This document shows positions 12,711 to 22,842 of a DNA stretch of 64,000 nt, one piece after another. Position 1 is the stretch's first letter; each line of letters begins with the position of its first letter. Source of the stretch: Nemertoderma westbladi (lineage: Eukaryota; Xenacoelomorpha; Nemertodermatida; Nemertodermatidae); assembly GCA_032718475.1 (NCBI GenBank), contig JAUCBJ010000788.1, positions 124,001-188,000 on the forward strand, given 5' to 3'. Below the pieces are notes generated by a model that saw nothing but the letters and a program-made list of their open reading frames with translations, was not told the DNA's origin and made no database searches. Both the position numbers and the translations under genes were made by a program.

Positions 12711-13900
12711 TCACCCTACTGCGCATCGGTGAAATAGTCCATTCTTTCCAGTGTAGGCTATCCTATCTTGTTTAAATAACGCCTGCCAATGCTTACAGTC
12801 TATGGTTTTATGGGTCTCATCTCTATGCAATTGACATTTGTATTCGGGATTGTAGCATTCCTTATATAGCGCTTCACGTATTGCGCTTAGATTCATATCT
12901 AGCGGTTTAGTGTGTTTGGTTACTTTGACTCGACCTACTGGAGGTATTGGGTTTGTTTCTGTTCGTGTTGTTACTTTGTTTCTGTCCCTGCCACGGTGTG
13001 GCTCTACTCCCAGCTCCCTGTGGACTTGTAGTCCCCTGTGTAGCTGCATGCGGTAGCGACTGTCTCACTTTCGGAAATGCATCCACCAGATTATGTTCCG
13101 GTTTAGGTCGGCTGCATTCCGCTTTCAGTACCTTACCGAGACTTTCCTCACTATAGACTGGATCCGTTATTAACTCTGCCTCAGTTAAGGAAATTCGATA
13201 TCTCCTCCAACCCTGGCTCAGCAACTTTCTTTGCTTGTGTGGAGAAAGCAATCTTTCTCCATTTGTTTCTTAGGCAAATCGGTAGTGCCTGTGCTATCGT
13301 GGTGATGTTGTTCGATGCATTGAGTTCATAAGGTGCATCTAGTGTCTTTAACACTATTAGTGCTTTTTCTACTTTGTTAGCGAAAGTCTTGATGATAATG
13401 GGGTTATCTGCGAGTCCACCTGATGTAATTCCCCTTAAGGTTTGTCAGATAATCTTCGCAGGATGGCCAAATTCCCTGTCCAGGGCTCTCCACACAGTCA
13501 TTAATCCTCCTTCAATACCTTGGTATTTCCTCAAGATGTTGTAGGCTGGCCCCCCTGTATAGACTTGTAGGTATTTAAGGCACACCGCCTGTGTGAGATT
13601 TTGTTGTCAAAATCTCATTACTATCCATCCTCCGGAACTGTAGATATTCTTCCGGCTTGCTACCATCAAACTTGAAAGGCTCCAGCTCAATGGTGGCAGC
13701 TCAATTCTAGTTTTCAGTGCGTCGATGAGTGTTGCCATTCCCATCGCTTGAACTTCCAGCGCGCTCGACGGTAGGGATGCAGGCTCCTTCAACATTGGCT
13801 CTGCTTCGCCTCTCGGGTTCGTTGACTTTCCCTGAGTGGAATATATCATCCAGGGTAGCGGTCCCCTCCATATCTCTGTGTCACACGATCTATTTGGATA
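12711..13900 (-). pseudogene. Element A Gag core (DUF1759-like) with zinc knuckle
   Basis: Reading the minus strand across several frameshifts gives the BEL/Pao Gag core: EPFKFDGSKPEEYLQFRRM near 13690-13630, comparable to the RTFEGDPVDYLRF of element B. It is followed by helical text such as GGPAYNILRKYQG and WRALDREFGHPAKI (about 13560-13460). Downstream is a C-X3-H/C-type knuckle region (KCQLHRDETHKTIDC, about 12845-12800). The second knuckle is degraded and runs into a stop at 12711. Gag packages the RNA and forms the particle in BEL/Pao elements. The number of breaks makes this a pseudogene. Confidence 0.7.
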
Positions 13901-15600
13901 TGAGGGGGTCGGGGTTTTTAATTTTGGTTGTGTGTATTGTGGATACTGTAATGGGAGAATGTCACCCTGCCCCCCCCCCCCCCCCCACCGATGTTAAATT
14001 TGGTACTGGGGTAGATGTCTTTATATTGGGGCCCATACACCTATCTGCAATACCCCCCCCCCCCCCCCCTCCCCTAGGTATATATTGTATCCCTGCATAT
14101 TATAGTCATGCTGGTGTGCAGGTACCGGTATAGGCCTATCAGGTTCCTGCCCATTAACCGGTATGTATGCTGCGACCTCCGGGTCCAATCCCGGCATTTG
14201 CGCTACCCTATCGCCTACACTATCTCTCCCAGCAAGGCCTATAGTATGTGCAGTAAGACCTACAGTATGTCCTGCAGTCTGCCTGTGTCCCTCTGGATCG
14301 AAGTTTAATCTTCTCGAATTTTCTGAGAACTCCTCCCCATGACTACCATATCGGCGATCAGTAGCTGCGTTCCGAATGGAAGTTTCCCTCCGATACCCTC
14401 CTCTGTCTTCCTCCTTGTATCAGTACACTCTGTACCCCTCTCCCGGTGTGTGGTATATTTCGCCAGGTTGTGTTTCTCCAGGGTGACATCAATCTCCCGA
14501 AGTACGACCCCACCAGTTCTCTCTCTCTAGTTTGACTATAGACATATAGTTCACTGTCCGTCCTCTCTCGACGTCTCTGGTTGCCCGTATAGCAACAATT
14601 CCTCATTCCTCCTCACTTCTTCTGGTTTCAGTATTATGTCCTCCTTCATGAGATCTCGTATCAACCTCCCTGATGAACTCTACTGTCCTTCTTCCGTCTT
14701 CCGAGTAGGCTCGACGTTTTCTCGTTTGGCAGCTTATGGCAGCAACGTCCCTCCGTCTGCCTGGTTGTACGGCCTAGCGGATATTCGCTGCCCTCCTATT
14801 ATCATCCGTCATCGGGTGCCACGGTTCACTAACTCACTACACGCATTATCTGCCGACGCTCGTGGGGCTTCTGCTGCCCCCCCCCCCCCCCTTTCCTCCA
14901 TTGTCGAGAGCCCCGGTTCACTTAAATCACTGTGCGCATTTCCCGCCGACATCTTTGGAGCATGTTCTGCCCCCCCCCCCCCCCCCCCTCTTGTCATTAA
15001 TTGGTTGTGGTAGGGTACCCGTAGCCCCCCCCCCCATTATTCCTCGCTTCGCCCCTGTGCCCATGTTCTCCTCCAGTCGACACGTTAGTTCTATTTTCCC
15101 TGGGTTCATTCACCCGCATTCCTCCCTGCGCAACCGCGTGGCCTTGTAGGCCCCCACTAGGCGAATTACCTGCTTCCCCAATGTTTGTATTAATTATACC
15201 GCCACTAGCCTCACCCTGTTGAGTTGTTATATTATTACTTGCATTATTTTAATTAATTTCACCGGAATTATTTACAATATTGTTATTTGCTGTACCACCA
15301 GTCGCATTATTATTTAAATTATTTTCGTTATCTGGCTCACCAATATTTACATTATTATTAATCAAAATATTATGTCCTGCAAGAAATGTTTCGTTAGTAT
15401 TAGGGTTATCTACTACGATACTATTAATATTAACGTTCTAATTGAACGTGTTGTCATTACCCCCCATCACCCCTGGTTCCTCATAAATACTTCCCAAACC
15501 AGCCTCACTCTCTGATAAACCCATCTTTGCCAGTTCTAATTGGAGTTTCTGCTTTACCTGATACTGCATTAACCCCCTCAACCGGGTATGCATTTCATCC
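13901..15600 (-). pseudogene. Element A Gag middle region, low complexity
   Basis: Long C homopolymers on the plus strand (about 13972-13988, 14050-14069, 14878-14892, 14971-14989 and 15026-15037) would be poly-Gly or poly-G tracts on the coding strand and break the frame. The minus strand around 15470-15180 encodes an Asn-rich stretch (for example NNNVNIGEPDNENNLNNN). Two nearby peptides, SAGNAHSDL and SADNACSEL, look like an old internal duplication. Lying between the charged N-terminus and the DUF1759-like core, this is read as a disordered Gag linker. Confidence 0.45.
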
Positions 15601-15601
15601 C

Positions 15602-16210
15602 TCATACGTTTACCCGCCCTCTCTCTCTCTCTCTATCCTCTCTAATACTCTGATCAGCTAACTCTGCCTCCCTCGCAATCCTCTCAGCTTTCCTTACCTC
15701 TCGCTCTTTGCGCTCGTTCACATCTCTCTCAATCCTCTCGGCCTTCATCTCATCCAGCTCTTTGTGCTCATTCGTTTCTCTCATCTCCCGCTCTTTGCGC
15801 TCGTTCGTTTCTCTCGCCTCCCGCTCTTTGCGCTCACTCATTTCTTTCTCAGTCCACTCTGCCTCCCTTGCCTCCCGCTGATCCTCCTTGACCTTCCCTC
15901 CTCGTCCGGAGCTGTACCGTCGGCCCCACCATTGCCATTCCGGTGGGCCGTTCGCCGCCCTTGGCCACTGGTTAGCCGGTGACTTCGGTACCTCGTTCGC
16001 CGCTCTGAACTCGTGTCGACTCACTCCCCTCTCCTCCTCGTACTCGACCGCTCTCCTCCTCAACGACCGGAGCGTCCCTTGTTGGCGAATCCGGTGTGGC
16101 GGGCCAGTACCGCCTCATCGCTGCTTCCCGATTCGTCTAGTCTCTGTCACTCGGGGTTCGTGGCAGGCTCGCTTCTCCCTCTGGACCTTGGGGCTGTTGT
16201 TCACTCATTG
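15602..16210 (-). pseudogene. Element A Gag N-terminal charged coiled-coil region
   Basis: The likely start ATG is at about 16210 (MSEQQPQGPEGEASLPRT), with a stop shortly after. From 16063 an open frame of 153 codons holds imperfect repeats of NERKEREARET and MKAERIERDV, a highly charged heptad-like helix. The element B Gag has a similar Q/E/R-rich helix (EQREQEAKQREQEAEQ) in the same place before its DUF1759-like core, so this is the same Gag domain. Composition alone could also fit a generic coiled-coil protein, but the downstream Gag core supports the call. Confidence 0.6.
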
Positions 16211-16330
16211 TTGGCGCTGGATGTGGTCACAGTTTATTTAAATGGGTGTTGACTCTGTCCAGTTCTTAACTGTGACGGGATCTAGGAGTAGATTTCTAAA
16301 CCCTGACCAGTGTGTTGTTTGGTACTATAT

Positions 16331-16715
16331 GCGTCGCCGCGTCCGTAGGCTGCTGAAAGGCTGTAGTCTGAATATTGAGGCCAAGGGCCGTAGGAATAAC
16401 TGAGTTTTTAGTTTCAGTTGTTATAATGTCAGAACATAATAATCGTATTGTTATCGCCGTCAGTTGAACTCAAATTTTCCTCGGACATTGCGGTAAGATC
16501 GAACCAAAGTAACACTATTATTGTAACAAGATTTAACTGTTCATTTTCTTGTATCTTATATAAATACTGTATTTATTTGATATCGTGTTTAATAGTTGAC
16601 AGTATTGATTAGTTGCACAATTTATAGTTACAATATTTGTATAGGGATTTAAATTCGTAGCCTAAAATCAAATTTTCTCAAAATCAAATTATTGCATCAA
16701 CAAAATATAAATACT
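16331..16715. other. Boundary between elements A and C
   Basis: AT-rich. It should contain the 5' LTR edge of element A (minus) and the leader or 5' LTR of element C (plus). I found no sequence here matching the C 3' LTR starting at 39881, so the C 5' LTR is lost or unrecognisable. Confidence 0.35.
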
Positions 16716-16717
16716 GT

Positions 16718-18558
16718 ATGGAGCAATTAAAGTCACACCGTGCAGGGAAACGGGGATATTTAACTCGATTAATTTCACAAACTAATACACTATTGTTAGT
16801 GACTGAGAAGGATCCTATAGAACTAGAGGTGTTGCGTGATAACATTTTTGATGTTTTAAATTGGTTAAAGGAAAAGGATGAGGATGATATCAAAGTTATA
16901 TTTCACCAGATACTATTGAAAAGGATGTTATAGAATGTGAAAGCCGTCAATATGAGGGAAGTCACGAAATTAAAAGGATAGAAAAATTTCTTGAGTCCAT
17001 TAAATCTACAACGGCAGTAAATATATCATCACAATCTCTTGATAGTCACTATAACCCATTAGATTCATCACAATTCCGGGCACACACAGCACTATCAACC
17101 GGTACATTACCAAAATTCTCAGGTGATCTATTGCAATGGATAGAATTTCGTGATACATTTCAGAGTTCCGTTCACAATAATCCCAAAATTTCCAGCGTTG
17201 ATAAATTTGTAATTTTGTTAAGACAACTTCATGGCGCAGCCAAGGAGTCTATTGCTGGGATTCCTTTGAACGCAGCAAATTATTCGCACGTATGGGACAT
17301 TTTAGAATCACGTTTTGGTAATGCAGAAGCAATTTCTTACAAACTCATGGAAATATTTTTAACATATCAGCCAGTCTCCACAATGAACATGAAAGAAGTA
17401 CAATTACTGCATGACAAATATAAGTCCACCATTAGACAATTGGAATCACTTAATGTGCACCCAACTAGCTATGAAGTCTTGCTCAAACCTGTTGTAATGA
17501 GTAAACTTCCAATAGAATTCAGGTTGATAATGCGAAAGAAACCAAACTTCAATACAATCGGCATTGAGCGGCTTCTAGAGTACATGCAGACAGAATTACA
17601 AACTAGGACACTGTGTGAGTTGGAATTGAAGACTCTTGCTCAACACAAACTGGCAAGCAACACTACTTACGATAATTTCAAGCAACGGAAATCCACATCT
17701 GTTTCTTCTATGGTTCCTACAACTGCTGCACTTGTTGCTATAAAACCCAAAATAAGTTGCATATTTTGCAATGGCAATCATTATTCTTCATCATGTAATT
17801 CAATAAGAGATGTCAAATCAAGGCGAGAAAAACTCACTAGTGAAAAATGTTGTTTCATTTGTTTATCCAAAAACCATTTCAAACCAAATTGTCTCAAGGC
17901 AGATAAACAGTGTTTCAGTTGCAAACGCCTGGGGCATCATTCAAGCATTTGTTACACGGCAAACAATGGCAAGTCAGTCAGTAATGCTGCCATTGTCCAT
18001 AGCAATTCGAGTTCGACAACTGGAATGTCGGACACAGCAATTCAGTTGAATCACAATTCGGCATCATTAAGTGCTCAACCACAATCACAAGTCTCACAAA
18101 TAAATTCAAGGGCAAGTGCCCACCCTAGTCAAGGTGTTGTCAATATGGTAGTTTGTGAGTCAACACAAACGTCGATAACTCGACAATCACATATGCTCAA
18201 TGAACAAGAGCACGCCACTCAAACAACTGTTTCAATTTCATTGGAAACAGCAACACTTAAATGTTACAATCCCAAGAATAAAAGGGAGCTTCATGTTCGT
18301 GTTCTATTTTATAAAGGGTCACATCAAAGTTATATTACAGATAAAGTCTGCAACGAACTTGATCTTGAAGTAGTTGGAAAGGGTTTCATTCATGTTAGTT
18401 CATTTTTGTCAAGGATGCCGAAAAGAATTGAATGCAATTTAGTTAAGTTCAATTTAATAAAAGGGACAGCAAATATTGTGGTAGAGGCTACAGCTGTTCC
18501 ATTTATTTGCCTTCAATTTGGTCCACAGGAGTGCCAAATACAACAATACAGTCATCTT
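16718..18558 (+). pseudogene. Element C Gag and start of protease (BEL/Pao), interrupted
   Basis: The first frame (16718-16933) has the Gag N-terminus (HRAGKRGYLTRLI). After a frame break a long frame carries the DUF1759 core (LPKFSGDLLQWIEFRDTF, RFGNAEAISYKL), then three knuckles (CIFCNGNHYSSSC, CCFICLSKNHFKPNC, CFSCKRLGHHSSIC). It then enters the DUF1758-type aspartic protease (VLFYKGSHQSYIT). The usual 'LLDSGS' active site reads 'LFYKGS', so the catalytic Asp is gone. The frame is cut at 18558 by element B and resumes in the same frame at 32828 once element B and one copy of the 5-bp duplication are discounted. This is an older degenerate element that served as target for the younger one. 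Confidence 0.88.
18554..18558. repeat. Target-site duplication of element B, left copy (ATCTT)
   Basis: ATCTT lies immediately before the left LTR (TGTT...). The identical pentamer follows the right LTR at 32823-32827. Five bp is within the usual range for BEL/Pao integration. Confidence 0.92.
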
Positions 18559-20069
18559 TGTTGCCGTTATCCCGACACCAGGGGGGAAAAACGCCGATGC
18601 TGGAGGCGGGGCTTTACAGACCACGGAGTCCCGGCCAGTCACCGGATATTGATTGTGGAGAAGGAGGAATTTCTTAGATGCAGGATTGCGGTTAAGGAAA
18701 AGTTGCATTGGTTGGATATACTCTTTAATGTAACTTCCTATAGTTGAACCCTGTTCAACATCATTGAACCCTGATTGAGAATTAATTGGGCTTCCCCAAA
18801 TCAATATACACCAAATATTCACAATAATTATACACGACAATATAAATCCCTACAGTATATTATTTAATTACCCACTGTTCGCTCAGATTTTAGCCTAACT
18901 AATGTTCCCCAGATTTTCCCTCGGTCCTAGTCTTGATGCCGTAGTGTCGGTGTCGGTCGACCCTGTCGCGTGTCCGTTCCACCCCTCCCGAACCCCGAAG
19001 GGATCGATCATCGAGAACCAGCACGGCTTGGCTAAGGGTCGGTCCAGTCGGTAGACTCTGTCGCGTATCCGTACCACCCCTCTCGAACCCCGAAGGGATC
19101 GGTCATCGAGAACCAGTACGGCTTGGCTAAGAGTCTGTCGTGTCGGTGGACCCATTCGCGTGTCCGTCCCACCCCTCCCGAACCCCGAAGGGTTCGATCA
19201 TCGAGAACCAGTACGGCTTGGCTAGGGGTCCGTCGGTTCATCGCAGAGACCCAACCACCTAGGCTTTCTGAGTCCTTATTCAGGCTCGTAGTCGCTTCGG
19301 CAGCCGAGAAACTGCTCCGAACAGTCGGTAGGCCAGTAGAGTCCAGTCCTTTGTCTTTCGACCCCGTCGCGTGTCCATCCCACCCCTCACGAACCCCGAA
19401 GGGAACGATCATCGAGAACCAGTACGGCTTGGCTAAGGGGTCTGTCGTCGGTTCCCGTCGCAAATCCCTAGTACAAGCAGCCGGCGTTCCGATGTCCTTT
19501 TCAGGCTCGTAATAACTGCTGTTGACCAGAGACCGCTAAGTGCAGTCCTCGTCAAACCCTTCCTCTGTAAGTCGGCCGCCCTTTCGCGTGTCCGTCCCAC
19601 CCCTCGCGAACCCCGAAGGGATCGGTCATCGAGAACCAGTACGGCTTGGCTAAGGGGGCTGTCATTTCCCGTCGCAAATCCCTGACACAAGCAGCTGGCG
19701 TTCCGATGTCCTTTTCAGGCTCGTAATAACTGCTGTTGGCCAGGGACCGCTAAGGGCAGTCCTTGTCCTTTAGGCCTGGCGCGTTACCAAATCTACCTCT
19801 ACAGGCAGCAGGAAGTTGGCCAGGGCCTAATAGTACTCAGGCTAACCTGAATACTGCTAAATTTTGTCTCCCACCCCTGGCCCTTATAAACATGAAATTA
19901 TTCCCGTACCCTGTAAGTCGCCCCAATATTCGCCCATAAATCGCCCCCAGTTCATAGAGTGTGCCCAAAACCCATGGTCCCGCACCCAGTAGTGATATCG
20001 GAATAATCATTTTAAATAAATACAAAAAATATTCAACTCGCGTTATGAAAAGTTGAAATACCGGAAACA
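18559..20069 (-). repeat. Element B 3' LTR (left)
   Basis: It aligns along its length with 31137-32822. The plus-strand ends are TGTTGCCG and CCGGAAACA. It contains five copies of a 70-80 bp core with CGCGTGTCCGTCCCACCCCT and ATCATCGAGAACCAGTACGG (starting near 18962, 19049, 19154, 19367 and 19583). Open frames inside it are LTR sequence and not separate genes. Confidence 0.95.
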
Positions 20070-20078
20070 GTCCCCCCC
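20070..20078 (-). promoter_or_regulatory. Polypurine tract of element B
   Basis: On the minus strand TTGGGGGGGAC directly precedes the 3' LTR start (TGTTTCC). This is the expected place and composition for the plus-strand primer of reverse transcription. Confidence 0.75.
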
Positions 20079-20398
20079 AATGACCTTCGTGAGGTCTATC
20101 GGTAGATTGAGTTTGCGTAGGTCATTCCCAATATAAAAAACCCAAATTTAATATTGCATAGTCTTGATTAATTTGGCCTAGAGTTTATATATATATATGT
20201 ATAAAAATAAATGTTCAATAAATGTTCCTGGAATATCCCGATCCACTATTTCTTTCTCTGATACGCCTTTCGCCTCTTCGCCCATCGGCTCTCGTCGATT
20301 GCTATAGCTGGTAGAGGAGCGTCAACATCCATCGTGAGCAACGCTTCGGCTTGTCTCCTGCCGGCTCTTCCTTTCGATGGCATCGGGATCATATCGGT

Positions 20399-21290
20399 TC
20401 ATCGTTCCAACTCGGAGTTGCGAGCCTCAAGGAACCACTCTCCGTCACTGAACTCCTCTTTATACAAGTATAAGCGTCTAAGGACTTTGAATGGGCCGAA
20501 TAATCCGGCGCTCAGCAACAGATCCACGTAATGGAAAGGCAGCGTGGCCGTCGTGTGGAGGCGTTCCGGGAATGAGAAATACCCGCACACCATCTCCTGC
20601 GCGATATTCCGAGCGTTTCTCCGAACCTTGGTCTTTATGTGGCTGTTTGCGTATGTTTCAAACATGACCATATTTCCCATAGCGGTAACGTCTTTGGTAG
20701 GACATTTGATATAGCAGCGGGGGCTAGCGGAATGTCCACGGAAACCGCACGTGGTGCAGAGGTTATATAGGATCGGACAGACGGAAACGTCGTGGCCCGA
20801 TGTCGCGCAGTATGGGCAATAAAGTATCCCGAGGAGCTGGAGGCATGAATCGGTAACCCGATTCCTTCTACCGCATGGGCACTGCTCCGAACCGCAGTTA
20901 CCGCACACCTCCAACTGCATCTCTCGACCGGGGAATATCGGAATCGGGACGCCGACGTAATACTCGAGTCGTCGGTCGCTCTTCTGAATATTCGCGGTGG
21001 TCGGTAGCCCGCGGAAGGCTGGGCTTTGGCGTAGTAGTTCTTCGCTCCGATAACCTTCTTTGTGTCCCGTCGGTCTCAACTCGGACGACCGTTTCTGGCG
21101 GTGGATCCATTCGGTTTGCTCGGCGTACCAACGGGTTAGTCGCATAGGATCCTGAGGAACGGAGGGTGTAGTAGCCACCGCTGGTCGGTGAAGAGGTGCC
21201 GGGGTTTTCGACCGAGGGATACCGAGGAGATCGTCGGGAGTCGGCGCAGCGCTGGGACCCTTTTCAACCAGTATCGCTGAGCAGGGCCGT
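20399..21290 (-). pseudogene. Element B accessory ORF, zinc-knuckle C-terminal part
   Basis: An open frame of 259 codons from 21178. The frame extends upstream without an ATG to about 21290, so it is probably the C-terminal part of a longer protein. A Cys cluster (C92, C95, C100, C102, C112) is followed by two CCHC knuckles, C121-C124-H129-C134 and C141-C144-H149-C155. The following domain (AQEMVCGYF, H, LPFHYVD, FLEARNSE) lines up with the element A counterpart at 10678-11301. It is likely nucleic-acid binding, and it is separate from the Gag knuckles at 28310-28520. It lies between pol and the 3' LTR, where some retroelements carry env, but no signal peptide or membrane segment is present, so it is not an envelope protein. 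A frameshift near 21280 separates it from the preceding segment. Confidence 0.7.
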
Positions 21291-21910
21291 TGGTTGCTGG
21301 TACTTGGAATCTCCGAAGACCAGTCTTCGCCACCCAGGGAAAAGATATGGTGATAACCTTTGGCATATATCGCCGAAGTCGCTCAACGCGGAGGTGGTGA
21401 TTAACTCCCTCGCAGGGCTACCGGAGCCGAGTGGGGATAATACGCCTGCTTCCGTCATAGGTTCGGCCGAAGCAATCCGTTTGGCGGCCGGTTGGTAAGC
21501 GGCCTCCGGCTCGAGTTGTCGCTTCGGGGTGGAGAGTAGAACACCCTCATGTAGCCATAGTTCTTCCCCTTCCGAAGAAATCAGAGGCTCCTCCGCACCG
21601 AGAAGATCGGTAATCGTAGGGATGTCATAAGGTCCGCTCTCGTCCCAGGAATCGATAACGGCGAGCGTTTTCGTCTCTCCCGGTGTAATGTTCTCGACCG
21701 CTTTGAATGCGTGGTTTATAACCTCGTTCCAGTCGTAGTCGACGAAGGAAAGGGGAACCGCCGTAATGAGGTTATCAAGAGTTTTACAGATAAACTTAGC
21801 GACGGTGTAGCACTCCATAGCGACGTAGATGTAGTTCCGTCGATCGGGATTCTCCCACCTTTGGTGTATCGTCCACTTCCGGTCAACGTCCTTCCATCGA
21901 CCCTCTTGCT
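21264..21910 (-). pseudogene. Element B accessory ORF, exonuclease motif III and helical middle
   Basis: The frame before the first ATG (about 21905-21820) has a W-rich stretch, WKDVDRKWTIHQRW, and then YIYVAMECYTVAKFI. This matches the 'W...pLs..Q..YAA.DA' motif III region of DEDDy exonucleases, with Glu in place of the final Asp (Y-V-A-M-E). The following part (LDNLITAVPLSF, NHAFKAVENITPGE) aligns with element A. It ends in a basic/Pro-rich linker (PKRQLEP, PAAKRIASAE) that leads to the knuckles. A frameshift near 21930 joins it to the upstream exonuclease segment. The assignment is by motif spacing only. Confidence 0.55.
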
Positions 21911-21934
21911 CGCTCTTTATTTCTAATCCCGGGT

Positions 21935-22842
21935 ATCATATATTTTATTATAATCCCGGAATTTCTGGGGTTTGAAGTCGATGCCGCCGTTTAGCACGGC
22001 GAGGTAGCCGATCCCGGATTTCGTCAGTCTCACCTCTCGGAATCCTCGCATGAACTTGGCGAATCGTAACCAGGCTAATAGCGTTTGAGTGTCGACGCAA
22101 TGGCTAAGGGCGTTGAGGTCGTCTCGTCAGTTTCTTCCTGAAGGAGCGTTCGCGTAGTCGTTCCGGACGTCCACCTTTATATCCAACCCGATTTTAATGA
22201 CGTCGAAGTCGAAGAGGATCTTTTGGATTTCTGGAGGTAGCAACCAGATCGCTCCGGCTGCCTGCACTTCCTGTCTGGGTGTCGGAAATATTCGATACAC
22301 CAATACCAAACCGTCCAGGGTTCCGAGGACGACGACCAAGGATCGACCGTATTCTTTCGCCCCGTATTTTTCTTGGTAGTCGTCGCGATTCTGGATGATC
22401 GATATACGTTCCTCTCGAAGCGTCGCCGTACACTCCGACAGGTTTCCCCAGTGGGCGAGGTACGTACTCTTGTCGTCGACGAAACTTTGACATCTCGCCA
22501 ACGTAATCGCTTTCGAGGTGGGCGTCGCGTTTCCCTCGTTGTCGTAGATCAAACATCGGATCTGTAGACACTTTGCCGGAACGTTTCCCAGTACGACAAC
22601 TCGTCCCCTCCGGTAGCCTTTGCGTTCCGAGTTCTTTTCAGTCTCGTACTAGCATTGGCCAACTGGAGGGCTCGTAGATTCCGGGAATCCGGTCCCTCTC
22701 GCCCGGTGAATTTAACGACTCGCACGTTCTCATTTATCAGGGCGTTCCAATTCGTATCAAAGTTAGGGGATCCAGGTTGCGGATATTCCAGTAGATCTAT
22801 CGTATTACGTAATTCGCCGATAATTTGGCGATTTGGGTCCAT
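21935..22842 (-). pseudogene. Element B accessory ORF, N-terminal region with 3'-5' exonuclease-like domain
   Basis: The start is ATG at 22842 (MDPNRQIIGELRN). After 97 codons the frame stops, and an overlapping frame continues with LIYDNEGNATP, a DxE motif I candidate (D-N-E). It then has VVVLGTLDGLVLVYRI, a core strand pattern, and LLPPEIQKILFDFDVIKIGL followed by DIKVDV, which fits motif II of DEDD exonucleases including its Asp. After one in-frame TGA near 22127 it resumes with HCVDTQTLLAWLRFAKF and GIGYLAVLNGGIDFKP. Motif III follows in the next segment. Known DEDD enzymes degrade DNA or RNA from the 3' end with two metal ions. Whether this protein was active cannot be told from a broken copy. 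A remote structural relative without activity is the main alternative. Confidence 0.6.

Larger units (their letters stand above)
10500..16330 (-). mobile_element. Element A: decayed BEL/Pao-type retroelement lacking pol
   Basis: Minus-strand order from the right: a charged Gag N-terminus (16210-15602), an Asn- and Gly-rich Gag middle (15600-13900), a DUF1759-like Gag core and zinc knuckle (13900-12711), an exonuclease-like segment (12670-11875), a basic/Pro-rich linker and a zinc-knuckle protein (11301-10678). No protease, RT, RNase H or integrase lies between Gag and the post-Gag ORFs, where element B has a 4-kb pol. The ORFs are broken by frameshifts and stops. A plus-strand TGTTGTTTGG at about 16311 could be an LTR edge, but no second copy was found, so the outer boundaries are approximate. 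Confidence 0.7.

Noticed and set aside
14636-15149. Plus-strand Pro/Ser-rich open frames
   Set aside because: They are antisense to the element A Gag linker and open only because of C homopolymers.
18895-19690. Minus-strand frames with repeated AKPYWFSMI...VREGWDGHATGS peptides
   Set aside because: They lie within the LTR core repeats. The frames are broken differently in the other LTR, so they are not a gene.
20399-22842. Envelope gene of element B
   Set aside because: The position fits env, but there is no signal peptide, no membrane segment and no fusion-protein pattern. The motifs point to a nucleic-acid enzyme or binding protein.
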